A stretch of DNA of 57,730 bases from Mycobacterium sp. GTDB taxonomy: Bacteria; Actinomycetota; Actinomycetes; Mycobacteriales; Mycobacteriaceae. Of the stretch, positions 16,820 through 25,943 are shown piece by piece. Each line of letters begins with the position of its first letter. Within the stretch, counting starts at the first letter, position 1. The stretch spans positions 1-57,730 of the forward strand of contig JAGQTU010000020.1 in assembly GCA_020438865.1 (NCBI GenBank), in the 5' to 3' direction. The translations under genes were made by a program, and so were the position numbers. Under the pieces are notes generated by a model. The model was given only the letters and a program-made list of their open reading frames with translations, was not told the DNA's origin and searched no databases.

Positions 16820-18432
16820 GGAATCAGCTTGCCGGGGTTCATGATTCCGGCCGGGTCGAGGGTCTGTTTGACGGCCCGCAGCACCGCGACGCCGAGCTCG
16901 CCGACCTCGGCCGTCATCCACGGGCGGTGGTCGGCGCCCACCGCGTGGTGATGGGTGATCGTGCCGTTGGTGGCCGTGATCGCTTCACTGGCAGCGGTTT
17001 TCGCCTTCCGCCACTGCTCGGCGACGTCGCCGCGCTGGCCGGCGACGACGGTGAAGTACAGCGATGCGCCGGTCGGGTACACATGGGAAATGTGGCACAA
17101 CACGAGCGCCGGTGTGCCGCTTTCGGCCAGCGTGCCGGTCAGCGCCTCGGTCACCGCCGCCTTCAGCGCCGGGATGTTCGACCAGGTGGTCGCCGTCTCC
17201 AGGGTTTCGCACAGCGCCCCACCGGCCAGCAGCGAGTCGCGCAGGTAGGGCGCGTTGAACCGGCCGTGCTCCCACGCCTTCGCCGGGCCCTCGCCCAGCG
17301 ACGTGCCGCCGTGAGCCGTCAGCACCGCCCGGGTCTCGGCGTGCCGGCTCTCGGCGTGTTCGGTGCTGCCCTCGAACACCGTGATGCCCAGGCAGCCGCC
17401 GGTGATCTGCTGCTCGCCGATGCTCTCGGTGGTCGCCAGGTTGACCCCGGTCTCGGCCTCGTCGGACAACCGGAGCACGGTCGCGCCGGTTCCGGTCTGC
17501 GTCACCGCGCGCAGCGCGTCGGCCCCGGTGGCGAAGTCGGGGAACGACCACGCCTCGTAGCGGACGGCTTGCGGCTTCGGGTGCACCCGCAACCGGACCC
17601 GGGTAATCACTCCGAACACGCCCTCGGAGCCGGTGACGAGTTCGCGCAGATCCGGCCCGGCGGCGGATTCCGGTGCCCGGCCGAGGTCCAGAGCGCCTGC
17701 CGGGGTGACGACGTGCAGCCCGCGGATCATGTCGTTGAATCGCCCGTAGCCGGCCGAGTTCTGCCCCGAGGAGCGGGTGGCGGCAAAGCCGCCGATGGTC
17801 GCGAACCGGAAGCTCTGCGGGAAGTGCCCCAGCGAGAAGCCCCGCTCGCCGAGCAACTGTTCGGCGTCCGGCCCGGTGACACCCGCACCCAGTTCGGCCT
17901 CGCCGGAGACCTCGTCGAGCCAGTGCAGGGCGTCGAATCGGCGAAGGTCCAACGAGACCACCGCGTCAAACCGGCCGCGGATCGGGTCCAGCCCCCCGAC
18001 CACGCTGGTGCCGCCGCCGAACGGAACCACCGCGATCGCGTGTTCCGAACAGTAGGCCAGAATCCGGGCGATCTCGTCCTCCGTGGCCGGGAGCAGCACC
18101 GCGTCCGGCGAATCCTGCCGAATCTGCTTGCGCTGCAACAAGTCCAGCGTCGACTTGCCGCCGGCGTGCAGGATCCGGTCCAGACGCTCGGTGCGCAGGT
18201 GGCCGGCGCCGACGATCGAGGACAGCGCGTCGCGGTGCGGTTCGGCCAGCGCGGGGGGCGCCAACTCGACCTCGTCGATGCCGGGCGCCGCCACGTCGGC
18301 GGCCGAGACGCCGAGGGCCTGCTGCAGCAGGTTGCGGATCCCCTCCGAGAGCGGCTTGGCGGCGGCGGGGTCCCCCCACGCGTTCCAGGCCATCGGGGGA
18401 AGCAGGGTTTCCTGTGCGTCGCGGTTCGGCAT
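16816..18432 (-). CDS. FAD-linked oxidase, alkyl-dihydroxyacetone phosphate synthase-like (Rv2251-like)
   Basis: A 538-aa flavoprotein of the vanillyl-alcohol oxidase type. The FAD-binding segment is AVVPFGGGTSVVGGL, followed by SAGYGRFNDMIRGLHVVTP and GSEGVFGVITRVRLRV. The C-terminal FAD_linked_oxidase_C domain ends DPAGIMNPGKLIP, a family hallmark. The closest described enzymes are alkyl-DHAP synthases, which make ether lipids, and D-lactate/glycolate oxidases; mycobacteria are not known for ether lipids, so the substrate is uncertain. It is coupled to a lipid kinase and divergent from a tetR-glpD pair, which suggests glycerophospholipid or glycerol metabolism. A TACTGT box stands 5 nt before the ATG. 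Confidence 0.85.
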   Translation of the reverse strand: MPNRDAQETLLPPMAWNAWGDPAAAKPLSEGIRNLLQQALGVSAADVAAPGIDEVELAPPALAEPHRDALSSIVGAGHLRTERLDRILHAGGKSTLDLLQRKQIRQDSPDAVLLPATEDEIARILAYCSEHAIAVVPFGGGTSVVGGLDPIRGRFDAVVSLDLRRFDALHWLDEVSGEAELGAGVTGPDAEQLLGERGFSLGHFPQSFRFATIGGFAATRSSGQNSAGYGRFNDMIRGLHVVTPAGALDLGRAPESAAGPDLRELVTGSEGVFGVITRVRLRVHPKPQAVRYEAWSFPDFATGADALRAVTQTGTGATVLRLSDEAETGVNLATTESIGEQQITGGCLGITVFEGSTEHAESRHAETRAVLTAHGGTSLGEGPAKAWEHGRFNAPYLRDSLLAGGALCETLETATTWSNIPALKAAVTEALTGTLAESGTPALVLCHISHVYPTGASLYFTVVAGQRGDVAEQWRKAKTAASEAITATNGTITHHHAVGADHRPWMTAEVGELGVAVLRAVKQTLDPAGIMNPGKLIP

Positions 18433-18436
18433 GCGT

Positions 18437-18443
18437 TACAGTA
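18437..18443. promoter_or_regulatory. overlapping divergent -10 boxes between the flavoprotein gene and tetR
   Basis: The seven bases TACAGTA give TACAGT on the plus strand, 7 nt before the tetR ATG (18450), and TACTGT on the minus strand, 5 nt before the flavoprotein ATG (18432). The two promoters would share the same -10 DNA and exclude each other. Flanking CGTTAC (18434-18439) and GTAACG (18463-18468) form an inverted pair that may be the regulator's site. Both messages would be leaderless or nearly so. Assigned by position only. Confidence 0.5.
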
Positions 18444-18449
18444 TTACAG

Positions 18450-19028
18450 ATGTTGTCAATCAGTAACGATTTGCCGACCGACATCGGCGACCGGATCATG
18501 GCCGCCGCGGCCAGCTGCGTGCGCGATTTCGGGGTGGAGCGAGTCGCGCTCGCCGAGATCGCCCGGCGCGCCGGGGTGAGCCGGCCGACGGTGTATCGGC
18601 GCTGGCCCGACACCCGCTCCATTCTCGCCGCGCTGCTCACCGACCGGATCACCGGCGCCTGGACCGAGGTGGCCGCCCGCGGCGCCGGGCGGGAGGCGCT
18701 AGTCGCCCGGATCGTCGCGGTGGCCCGGACGCTGCGCTCCGACGACCTGATCCTGACCGTGCTGCGCGCGGCACCGGAGCTGGCGATGATCTACATCGCC
18801 GGGCGGCTGGGCACCAGCCAACAGATCCTCATCGACGCCGTCGCCGAAGAACTGCGGGCCGCCCAGGCCGACGGCAGCGTCCGGGCCGGCGACGCCCGCG
18901 AGCTGGCCGCGATGGTGCTGCTGATCACCCAGTCCACCATCCAGTCCGGACAGATCGTCGAACCGATCCTGGACGCCGATTCGCTGTCCGCAGAACTCAC
19001 CCGCGCACTGAACGGATACCTGGCCTGA
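18450..19028 (+). CDS. TetR family transcriptional regulator (Rv2250-like)
   Basis: A 192-aa protein with a typical TetR helix-turn-helix: VALAEIARRAGVSRPTVYRR. The ATG at 18450 is chosen over an upstream in-frame ATG at 18414, which lies inside the divergent gene. The TACAGT box 7 nt upstream supports it. The TGA stop overlaps the ATG of glpD (TGATG), so regulator and enzyme are translationally coupled. It is divergent from the flavoprotein/lipid kinase operon, so it probably controls both sides. Its likely scope is glycerol or glycerolipid metabolism, by inference. Confidence 0.88.
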   Translation: MLSISNDLPTDIGDRIMAAAASCVRDFGVERVALAEIARRAGVSRPTVYRRWPDTRSILAALLTDRITGAWTEVAARGAGREALVARIVAVARTLRSDDLILTVLRAAPELAMIYIAGRLGTSQQILIDAVAEELRAAQADGSVRAGDARELAAMVLLITQSTIQSGQIVEPILDADSLSAELTRALNGYLA

Positions 19029-20566
19029 TGCGAGACCTGACCGCCCTCAACGCCGCCCGCCGCGACGCCGACCTGGCTGCCGTTGCGGGCGGCGGACTCG
19101 TCGACGTGCTCGTCATCGGCGGCGGAATCACCGGCGCGGGCATCGCGCTGGACGCCGCCAGCCGCGGGCTGACCGCCGTGCTGGCCGAGAAACACGACCT
19201 GGCGTTCGGCACCAGCCGCTGGAGTTCGAAGCTGGTGCATGGGGGCCTGCGCTACCTCGCCACCGGCAACGTCGGCATCGCCCGCCGCAGCGCCGTCGAG
19301 CGGGGAATCCTGATGACCCGCAACGCCCCCCACCTCGTGCACGCCATGCCGCAACTGGTCCCACTGCTGGCCGACACCGGGTGGGCGAAACGGGCGCTGG
19401 TGCGCACCGGGTTCGTGGCCGGCGACGGGCTGCGCGCCCTGGCGGGCACGAGGTCATCGGTGCTGCCGCGCTCCCGCCGCATCGGCGCCGACGAGGCCCT
19501 GGCCATGACGCCGACCCTGCGCCGCGACGGTCTTGACGGTGCGTTGCTCGCCTACGACGGCCAACTCATCGACGACGCGCGGCTGGTGGTCGCCGTCGCC
19601 CGCACCGCGGCCCAGCACGGCGCCCGGATCCTGACCCGGGTTCGCGCCGAGGAGGCCACCGGCTCGTCGGTGCGGCTCACCGACGAGCTCACCGGGGAGC
19701 GGTTCGACGTCTCGGCGCGGGTGGTCATCAACGCGACCGGCGTGTGGGCGGCCGAGGTGGACCCGTCGATCAAGCTGCGGCCCAGCCGCGGCACCCATCT
19801 GGTGTTCGATGCCGCCTCGTTCGGCAATCCGACTGCGGCACTGACGGTTCCGATACCGGGGGAGACCAACCGGTTCGTGTTCGCGATGCCCGAGCAGCTG
19901 GGCCGGGTCTACCTGGGGCTGACCGACGAGGAGGCGCCGGGCCCGATTCCCGACGTGCCGGAGCCCACGCCGGACGAGGTGACTTTCCTGCTCGACACCG
20001 TCAACACCGCGCTGGCCACCGAACTCACCACCGCCGACGTGATCGGGGCCTACGCCGGACTGCGCCCACTCCTGGACACCGGTGCGGGCCGAACCGCCGA
20101 CGTCTCCCGCGACCACGCCGTCATCGAGTCCGACTCCGGGGTGTTCAGCGTGGTGGGCGGCAAGCTGACTGAATACCGGCACATGGCCGAGGACGTGCTT
20201 GACACCGCCCTGGCCGAACGCGGTGTGATGGCCGGCGGTTGCCGGACCCGCAACCTGCCGTTGGTCGGCGCGCCGGCGAATCCCGTTGCGACGCTTCGCA
20301 CCACCGGCGAACTGCCCGGCTCACTGATGGCCCGGTACGGGGCGGAGTCGCCCAATGTGATCGCTTCGGCGCGCTGCGCGCGGCCGACCGATCCGGTGGC
20401 CGAGGGCATCGACGTGACGCGGGCGGAGTTCGAGTTCGCCGTCACCCACGAGGGCGCGCTGACGATCGACGACATCCTGGACCGCCGCACCCGGATCGGG
20501 CTGGTCGCCACGGACCGCGAGCACGCCGTCACGGCGGCACAGGAGTTCCTAGCCATCTCCGGGTAG
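19028..20566 (+). CDS. glpD1: FAD-dependent glycerol-3-phosphate dehydrogenase
   Basis: A 512-aa aerobic-type GlpD. The FAD motif is VLVIGGGITGAGIALDAASRG, with LAFGTSRWSSKLVHGGLRYL following, a signature of this family. The C-terminal DAO_C region contains IDDILDRRTRIGL. It oxidises glycerol-3-phosphate to dihydroxyacetone phosphate at the membrane, passing electrons to quinone. Position next to a TetR regulator and accD6-kasB matches M. tuberculosis glpD1 (Rv2249c); glpD2 lies elsewhere in that genome. The ATG overlaps the tetR stop by one base. Confidence 0.92.
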   Translation: MRDLTALNAARRDADLAAVAGGGLVDVLVIGGGITGAGIALDAASRGLTAVLAEKHDLAFGTSRWSSKLVHGGLRYLATGNVGIARRSAVERGILMTRNAPHLVHAMPQLVPLLADTGWAKRALVRTGFVAGDGLRALAGTRSSVLPRSRRIGADEALAMTPTLRRDGLDGALLAYDGQLIDDARLVVAVARTAAQHGARILTRVRAEEATGSSVRLTDELTGERFDVSARVVINATGVWAAEVDPSIKLRPSRGTHLVFDAASFGNPTAALTVPIPGETNRFVFAMPEQLGRVYLGLTDEEAPGPIPDVPEPTPDEVTFLLDTVNTALATELTTADVIGAYAGLRPLLDTGAGRTADVSRDHAVIESDSGVFSVVGGKLTEYRHMAEDVLDTALAERGVMAGGCRTRNLPLVGAPANPVATLRTTGELPGSLMARYGAESPNVIASARCARPTDPVAEGIDVTRAEFEFAVTHEGALTIDDILDRRTRIGLVATDREHAVTAAQEFLAISG

Positions 20567-20584
20567 CCCGTCGTCGGCTTGTTG

Positions 20585-20599
20585 CGGCCGAAACGGCCG
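20585..20599 (+). terminator. short hairpin after glpD (weak terminator candidate)
   Basis: CGGCCG-AAA-CGGCCG forms a perfect 6-bp stem with a 3-nt loop, 18 bp after the glpD stop. It has no downstream T-run (GAATTACAC follows), so it would be an atypical or Rho-assisted terminator. The rest of 20567-20810 shows no other convincing element; it simply separates two converging genes. Confidence 0.35.
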
Positions 20600-20810
20600 G
20601 AATTACACACTAAGTCGATCTCGTACATCGACTGGACCGGTACCGCCTGTAGCCGTGGCTCCGTCGTCGCGAGTGGTCGCAGTGCGGGCGCGATCCCCGC
20701 CGAGGTGAAGTCCGGGGAGATGGGCCTGGCCCGACGGCGGCAGACCCGAATGTCAGCTTCAGGGCCGTCTCATTAGCCTGGAAACGAGATCGCATCTAGC
20801 CCAAGGGGTA

Positions 20811-21413
20811 TCAGTGAATCGTCTCATTCAACGGTACGGACCAGATGGCAAGCATCGGCTCGCCATGCGACTGCATGCTGTGGATAACGTCGGGATAGTT
20901 GTAGATCAGATTTCCGATGCCCGGCTCGATCCACTCGTTGGTTTGCTGGCGCCACTTACCTGGCGACAGTGCTAAGTAAAGTTCGCGCTCGATGTGGTGG
21001 TGGTCAGGGTAAAACGTATTCGGTGACATGACGAAGACACCGATCTCGATGAGGTCAGTGTGGATCAGTCCGCCGGGTCCCGCGAGTATGGCGTCGGCGT
21101 AGTTCGCGTCGAGGGACGGCGAGTCTTCGGTGGCATCGTAGTTGCGCCAGTTCAGCTGCGTTTCGATCATGCGAAATGTCTCTGCGACGGCACGAGATCT
21201 CAAATCGCCGGACGAATCGATGTTGACGTAGCAGCGTCCGAGGTTCCGACATGCCGGTTGAGTCCGCGGACTTGGCGGTGCCGATTGGTCAGCGGTAAGT
21301 GGCAGGTACTGAAAGATCTTTTGGTGCGTACGCTTTTCATCGACGGACGCAACCCGAGCGCCGACGGCTTCGGACAACGCCTGAAGCAGTTGCGCAACTG
21401 ATGCGGTAGTCAT
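20811..21413 (-). CDS. cupin-fold protein resembling dimethylsulfoniopropionate (DMSP) lyases
   Basis: About 200 aa from ATG 21413, preceded by GGGGA; ATG 21425 and GTG 21470 are alternatives. The C-terminal half contains YPDHHHIERELYLALSPGKW, a cupin metal motif (His-rich, Glu, Tyr), and later the segment GIGNLIYNYPDVIHSMQ with the final cupin histidine. The order matches the DddL/DddQ type DMSP lyase family (Pfam DMSP_lyase) as I remember it. Such enzymes cleave DMSP to dimethyl sulfide and acrylate, but many relatives have untested functions. Base composition is unusual: sampled 60-bp lines inside the gene hold 30-31 G+C, against 44 in glpD. This and its isolation between glpD and accD6 suggest horizontal transfer. 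Confidence 0.6.
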   Translation of the reverse strand: MTTASVAQLLQALSEAVGARVASVDEKRTHQKIFQYLPLTADQSAPPSPRTQPACRNLGRCYVNIDSSGDLRSRAVAETFRMIETQLNWRNYDATEDSPSLDANYADAILAGPGGLIHTDLIEIGVFVMSPNTFYPDHHHIERELYLALSPGKWRQQTNEWIEPGIGNLIYNYPDVIHSMQSHGEPMLAIWSVPLNETIH

Positions 21414-21566
21414 AGTCGTCCCCATGCCCGATGTGTTGATTTGACCGGGTGAACCGATGCTTTGCTTCACATCATCGTGTCACGACGCGGGCCATTCAAA
21501 CGGTGTACCGGCGCAGACGCATGGCTCCTGTTCGATGCAGTAGTGCGGAGCTGTTGGGAGCCTGCC

Positions 21567-21585
21567 TGTGTACGTTGCGTACACA
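21567..21585. promoter_or_regulatory. inverted repeat TGTGTACG-TTG-CGTACACA (candidate operator)
   Basis: Perfect 8-bp arms around a 3-bp centre, lying in the 220-bp gap between the accD6 3' end and the DMSP-lyase-like gene, about 150 bp upstream of the latter's start. Its size and symmetry fit a dimeric repressor site. No regulator gene is adjacent. It could alternatively be a hairpin marking the end of the accD6 transcript. Confidence 0.45.
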
Positions 21586-21633
21586 TACTTCTGCGCCCGG
21601 TTGGGCAGGTCTCTCCTCGACGTTCGCGCCGGC

Positions 21634-23067
21634 TTACAGCGGAATGTTCTTGTGGCGACCCCGCCGGGTCGGCGCCTCGGCGAGAGCTTGGGTGAGCTTG
21701 CTGCGGGTGTGTGCGGGATCGATCTTCTCGTCCACCACACCGATCTCGATCGCGCTGTCGACGCCACCGGCGATCCGCTCGTGCTCGGCCGCCAGTTCCT
21801 CGTGCAGCGCATCGCGCTCGTCGTCGGCCGCCGCGGCCAGCTTCTTCTTGTGCAGGATGCCGACGGCTGCCTTGGCGCCCATCACGGCGACCTCGGCGTC
21901 CGGCCAGGCGAAGACCTTGGTCGCGCCCAGCGACCGCGAGTTCATCGCGATGTAGGCGCCGCCGTAGATCTTGCGGGTCACCAGCGTCACCCGCGGGACG
22001 CTCGCCTCGCCGAAGGCGTGCAGCAGCTTCGCGCCGCGGCGCACCACACCACCCCACTCCTGGTCCACACCGGGCAGGTAGCCGGGCACGTCGACGACGA
22101 CGACCATCGGGATGCCGAACGCGTTGCACAGCCGGACCAGCCGCGCCGCCTTCTCCGCGCTCTCGGAGTTCAGGCAGCCGCCCAGGCGCAGCGGATTGTT
22201 CGCCAGCACCCCGACGGTGCGGCCGGCCAACCGGCCGATGCCGACCACGATGGACGGCGCCCACTTGGCCTGGAACTCCTCGAAGCTCGAGTCGCCCTCG
22301 TCGTCCTTGTCCAGCAGCGCCTCGACCAGCGGGTGCACGTCGTAGGCGCGCCGCGCCGACTCCGGCAGCAGGGCGTGCAGGTCGCTGTCGCCCGCCTCGG
22401 CCTTGCTGCGATCGAAATGGCCCTGCTGGCAGAACAATCCGACCAGGCGGCGGCCGCGCGCGTAGGCGTCGAGCTCGTCGTCGGCGACGATGTGGCACAC
22501 ACCCGACTTCTTGTGGTGGGTGTCCGGGCCGCCGAGGCTCGCCATGTCGACGTCCTCACCGGTCACGCTTCGCACCACATCGGGGCCGGTGACGAACACC
22601 CGGCCCTCGGCCGCCATGATCACGACGTCGGTCAGCGCCGGCCCGTAGGCCGCACCGCCCGCGGCGAAGCCGACGACGACCGAGATCTGCGGGATGTAGC
22701 CGGAGGCGCGGATCATGGCCTCGAACACCAGCCCGACGGCGTGCAGCGCCTTGACGCCCTCGGCCAGCCGGGCACCGCCGGAGTGCCAGATGCCAACGAT
22801 CGGGCTCTGTTCCTCGATGGCGGTGTCGTAGGCGTTGACGATGTGCTCGCAGCCCTCGACGCCCATGGCGCCACCCATCACGGTTCCGTCCGTGCAGAAG
22901 GCGATGGTGCGCACCCCGTTGACGGTGCCGGCCGCGGCCAGTACGCCGGAGCGGTCCCGCTCGTGCAGCAGTTCGACGCTGCCCTCGTCGAAGAAGGTGC
23001 GCAGCCGCAACAGCGGGTCGCGAGGGTCGAGCGATTCGCCGACAGCCTCGGGGGCCATGATCGTCAC
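21634..23067 (-). CDS. accD6: acyl-CoA carboxylase carboxyltransferase beta subunit AccD6
   Basis: A 477-aa carboxyltransferase. The start is GTG 23067, giving MTIMAPEAVGESLDPRD, identical to the mycobacterial AccD6 start as I recall it, with AGGAGG 5 nt upstream. N-terminal crotonase-type domain segments include GTVMGGAMGVEGCEHIVNA and the segment GFAAGGAAYGPALTDVV; the C-terminal half contains NPLRLGGCLNSESAEKAARL and VPGYLPGVDQEWGGVVRRGA. AccD6 with AccA3 and AccE5 carboxylates acetyl-CoA to malonyl-CoA for FAS-I and FAS-II and is essential in M. tuberculosis. It is the last gene of the fabD operon, 51 bp after kasB. Confidence 0.95.
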   Translation of the reverse strand: MTIMAPEAVGESLDPRDPLLRLRTFFDEGSVELLHERDRSGVLAAAGTVNGVRTIAFCTDGTVMGGAMGVEGCEHIVNAYDTAIEEQSPIVGIWHSGGARLAEGVKALHAVGLVFEAMIRASGYIPQISVVVGFAAGGAAYGPALTDVVIMAAEGRVFVTGPDVVRSVTGEDVDMASLGGPDTHHKKSGVCHIVADDELDAYARGRRLVGLFCQQGHFDRSKAEAGDSDLHALLPESARRAYDVHPLVEALLDKDDEGDSSFEEFQAKWAPSIVVGIGRLAGRTVGVLANNPLRLGGCLNSESAEKAARLVRLCNAFGIPMVVVVDVPGYLPGVDQEWGGVVRRGAKLLHAFGEASVPRVTLVTRKIYGGAYIAMNSRSLGATKVFAWPDAEVAVMGAKAAVGILHKKKLAAAADDERDALHEELAAEHERIAGGVDSAIEIGVVDEKIDPAHTRSKLTQALAEAPTRRGRHKNIPL

Positions 23068-23118
23068 CTAAACCTCCTCTTGGCGTCGGATGTCACTGCG
23101 CGCCTTGGTTGTTCGTTT

Positions 23119-24372
23119 TCAGTACTTGCCGAAGGCGATTGCGACGTTGTGACCGCCGAATCCGAATGAGTTGTTGATCGCGTATTGGTAGTTGCCTGGC
23201 CGGGGTTCGCCGGCCACCACGTCCAGATCGATCTCCGGATCGAGGTTGCGCAGGTTGAGCGTGGGCGGCACGATGCCGTCCCGCAGCGCCAGCACGGTGA
23301 GGATCGACTCCACCGCACCGACGGCACCCACCGAGTGGCCCAGCGCTGATTTGGGCGCGTAGACCGCCGGCCGGTAGCTGCCGAGCGCATTGTTGATCGC
23401 CTTGCCCTCCGCGACGTCACCCACCGAGGTTCCGGTGGCGTGCGCGTTGATGTGGTCGATATCGGAGGGCTGCAGGCCGGCGAGCTGGATGGCCCGGGTG
23501 ATGGCGTGGCCGGCCTGCTCACCGTTGGGGTCGGGGGCCACGATGTGGTATCCGTCCGAGGTGATCGCCGCGCCCATGATGCGGGCCAGGATGTTCGCCC
23601 CGCGAGCCTTGGCGTGCTCCTCGGTCTCGATGACCATCAGCGCACCGCCCTCGCCGAACACGAACCCGTTGCGGTCCCGGTCGAACGGGCGGCAGGCGCC
23701 GGCGGGATCGTCGTTGGTCGTGGACAGCACGATCCGCATCTGGGCGAAGCCGGCGATCGGCACCGCCTCGATCTTCGTCTCCACCCCGCCGCACACCGCG
23801 ATGTCGGCCTCGCCGAGCACGATCTGGCGCCACGCCTGGGCGATGCCTTCCGAACCCGAGGCGCAGGCCGAGACCGGGGTGACGACCCCGGCCTTGGCCT
23901 TGAGTTCCAGGCCGACCGCGGCGGCCGCGCCGTTGGGCATGTACATCTGCACCACCAGCGGCGAAACCGCCCGCAGCCCGCGCTCGCGCATGCCGTCGTA
24001 GGCGAACAGCATCTCCTCGGTGGACCCCATGCCGGTGCCGATCGACACCATCAGGCGCTTGAGATCCACCTCCGGCGAACCGGCGTTCTGCCATACCCGC
24101 CGACCCAGCACGGTCGACATCTTCTGCAGGTAGGACATCCGCCGCAGTTCCACCCGGGTGAGTTCCCCGTCGAAGTCCTCGACGAGATGCCCACCGATCC
24201 GAACGGGCAGGTCGTACTTCTCGACGAACTCGTCGTTGAGCGTACGAATCCCGCTCTGCCCGTCCAGCAACGCCTTCCAGGTGCTGTCGGCGTCCGATGC
24301 CAGGGCAGTCGTCATGGCTACGCCAGTCACGACCACGTTGGGGAAACCGTTCCCCGTGGCTAACCCTGCCAT
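23119..24372 (-). CDS. kasB: beta-ketoacyl-AcpM synthase KasB
   Basis: A 417-aa condensing enzyme. The catalytic triad is visible: Cys170 in [10 protein letters not shown], His311 in NAHATGTS and His346 in SALGHSVGA. KasB elongates meromycolate chains to full length in FAS-II; its loss in M. tuberculosis shortens mycolates and removes acid-fastness. It is distinguished from KasA by position (second of the pair, before accD6) and by the N-terminus [20 protein letters not shown]. Thirty bases separate it from kasA. It is a tandem paralogue of the neighbouring gene, with a near-identical C-terminal segment [15 protein letters not shown]. Confidence 0.95.
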   Translation of the reverse strand: MAGLATGNGFPNVVVTGVAMTTALASDADSTWKALLDGQSGIRTLNDEFVEKYDLPVRIGGHLVEDFDGELTRVELRRMSYLQKMSTVLGRRVWQNAGSPEVDLKRLMVSIGTGMGSTEEMLFAYDGMRERGLRAVSPLVVQMYMPNGAAAAVGLELKAKAGVVTPVSACASGSEGIAQAWRQIVLGEADIAVCGGVETKIEAVPIAGFAQMRIVLSTTNDDPAGACRPFDRDRNGFVFGEGGALMVIETEEHAKARGANILARIMGAAITSDGYHIVAPDPNGEQAGHAITRAIQLAGLQPSDIDHINAHATGTSVGDVAEGKAINNALGSYRPAVYAPKSALGHSVGAVGAVESILTVLALRDGIVPPTLNLRNLDPEIDLDVVAGEPRPGNYQYAINNSFGFGGHNVAIAFGKY

Positions 24373-24402
24373 GTGCCTTTCCGGTCCTTTCCCCCTGAGA
24401 CC

Positions 24403-25653
24403 TCAGTAACGCCCGAAGGCGAGCGCCACGTTGTGTCCCCCGAATCCGAATGAGTTGTTGATGGCGTACCGATAGTCCCCGTACCTCGGTTCGCCGGCGA
24501 CGACGTCCAGACCGATCTCCGGATCCGGCGTCTCGTAGTTCAGCGTCGGCGGAATGACGCCGTCGCGCAGGGTGAGCACGGTCAGGATCGACTCGAGTGC
24601 GCCGACTGCACCGATGGAGTGGCCCAGCGCCGACTTCGGTGCGTACACCGCGGCGTTCTCCACCCCGGCAACCCGGATGGCGTTGGCCTCGGCGATGTCA
24701 CCGATGGACGTCGACGTCGCATGCGCGTTGACGTGGTCGATGTCCTTGGCGGACAAGCCCGCCAACTCCATCGCCCTGGTCATCGCCCGGCCGGCCCGCA
24801 GACCGTCCGGCGCGGGAGCGACCATGTGATATGCGTCCGACGTGATGCCGGCACCCATCAGCCGGGCCAGCGGCGTGGCGCCGCGGGCCTTGGCGTGCTC
24901 CTCGGTCTCGATGATCATCATGGCGCCGGCCTCACCGAAGACGAACCCGTCGCGGTCCTTGTCGAACGGCCGCGAGGCGCGCTCCGGCTCGTCGTTGCGG
25001 GTCGACATCGCGCGCATCATCGAGAACGCCGCGATGGGCAGCGCCTCGATCCCGCCTTCGACGCCGCCGCAGACCGCAAAGTCGGCGTCACCCATGACGA
25101 TCTGACGCCATGCGTGGGCGATGGCCTCCGAACCGGACGAGCACGCGGACACCGGAGTGATGACACCCGCGCGGGCGCCGAGCTCGAGCCCGACCACCGC
25201 GGCGGCGCCGTTCGGCATGATCATCTGAACCGCCAGCGGCGACACCTTGCGGGGACCGCCCTCGTTCATCAGGTCGTAGCTTTCGACGATCTTCTCGCCG
25301 CCACCCAGCCCGGTGCCGACGACGACCGCAAAGCGATCGCCGTCGACCTCGGGGGAACCTGCGGTGTCCCAAAGCTTCGCGCTGAGGAACTTCGCCATCC
25401 GTTGCACGTAGGACATCCGACGGAAGTCCAGGCGGCCCATGTGGTCGTCGACCGGGTCGGCGAGGTGACCCCCGATACGCACCGGAAGGTCCCACTTGGT
25501 GACGAAGTCGTCCTCGAGAACGCGAATGCCGCTCTCGCCGGCCAGCAGACCCTTCCACGTGCTCTCAATGTCACCCGCGATCGACGTGGTCGCCGCAACG
25601 GCGGTCACCACGACGTTCGGGAAACCGCCGTTAGCAGTGGAAGGCCTGGTCAC
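24403..25653 (-). CDS. kasA: beta-ketoacyl-AcpM synthase KasA
   Basis: A 416-aa condensing enzyme with Cys171 (VSACSSGSE), His311 (NAHATSTS), Lys340 and His345 (KSALGH), the expected KasA catalytic set. It performs the early FAS-II elongation cycles on AcpM-bound acyl chains and is the target of thiolactomycin-class inhibitors. The GTG start at 25653 overlaps the acpM TGA (GTGA), so the two are translationally coupled. N-terminus [20 protein letters not shown] matches mycobacterial KasA. Confidence 0.96.
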   Translation of the reverse strand: MTRPSTANGGFPNVVVTAVAATTSIAGDIESTWKGLLAGESGIRVLEDDFVTKWDLPVRIGGHLADPVDDHMGRLDFRRMSYVQRMAKFLSAKLWDTAGSPEVDGDRFAVVVGTGLGGGEKIVESYDLMNEGGPRKVSPLAVQMIMPNGAAAVVGLELGARAGVITPVSACSSGSEAIAHAWRQIVMGDADFAVCGGVEGGIEALPIAAFSMMRAMSTRNDEPERASRPFDKDRDGFVFGEAGAMMIIETEEHAKARGATPLARLMGAGITSDAYHMVAPAPDGLRAGRAMTRAMELAGLSAKDIDHVNAHATSTSIGDIAEANAIRVAGVENAAVYAPKSALGHSIGAVGALESILTVLTLRDGVIPPTLNYETPDPEIGLDVVAGEPRYGDYRYAINNSFGFGGHNVALAFGRY

Positions 25654-25943
25654 TGCGCGAACTTCTCGCGAAGCGCTGCGGCAGCCTCGGGGTTCTCTTC
25701 CTCGAGCTTCTGGATGTAGGTGACGACGTCACCGACGGTGCGCAGACCGGCGAGATCCTCGTCGGGGATCTTCACGCCGTACTTGTCCTCGGTCTGCACG
25801 GCGATCTCGACCATCGACAGCGAGTCGATGTCCAGGTCGTCGACGAAGGACTTCTCCGGGGTCACCTCGGACGGCTCGATGCCGGTGACCTCTTCGATGA
25901 TCTCGGCGAGACCGGCGATGATTTCTTCCTGACTGGCGGCCAC
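25650..25943 (-). CDS. acpM: meromycolate acyl carrier protein AcpM
   Basis: A 97-aa acyl carrier protein. The phosphopantetheine site is Ser41 in DIDSLSMVE. The GTG at 25943 follows a GGAAGGGAG ribosome binding site. The body, [20 protein letters not shown] and onwards, is almost invariant in mycobacteria. The C-terminal extension after [18 protein letters not shown] is short: the M. tuberculosis protein, as I recall it, is about 115 aa with a longer tail, while fast growers have about 99 aa. This supports a fast-growing host. It carries growing meromycolate chains between KasA/KasB and the other FAS-II enzymes. Confidence 0.96.
   Translation of the reverse strand: MAASQEEIIAGLAEIIEEVTGIEPSEVTPEKSFVDDLDIDSLSMVEIAVQTEDKYGVKIPDEDLAGLRTVGDVVTYIQKLEEENPEAAAALREKFAQ

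Noticed and set aside
20567-20810. Small genes or a tRNA in the glpD/cupin gap
   Set aside because: A 65-codon plus frame exists at 20579 but has no ribosome binding site or recognisable features, and no cloverleaf could be drawn.
23119-25653. kasA/kasB as an assembly duplication
   Set aside because: The two copies differ throughout, with distinct N-termini and active-site contexts, and the pair is standard in mycobacteria.
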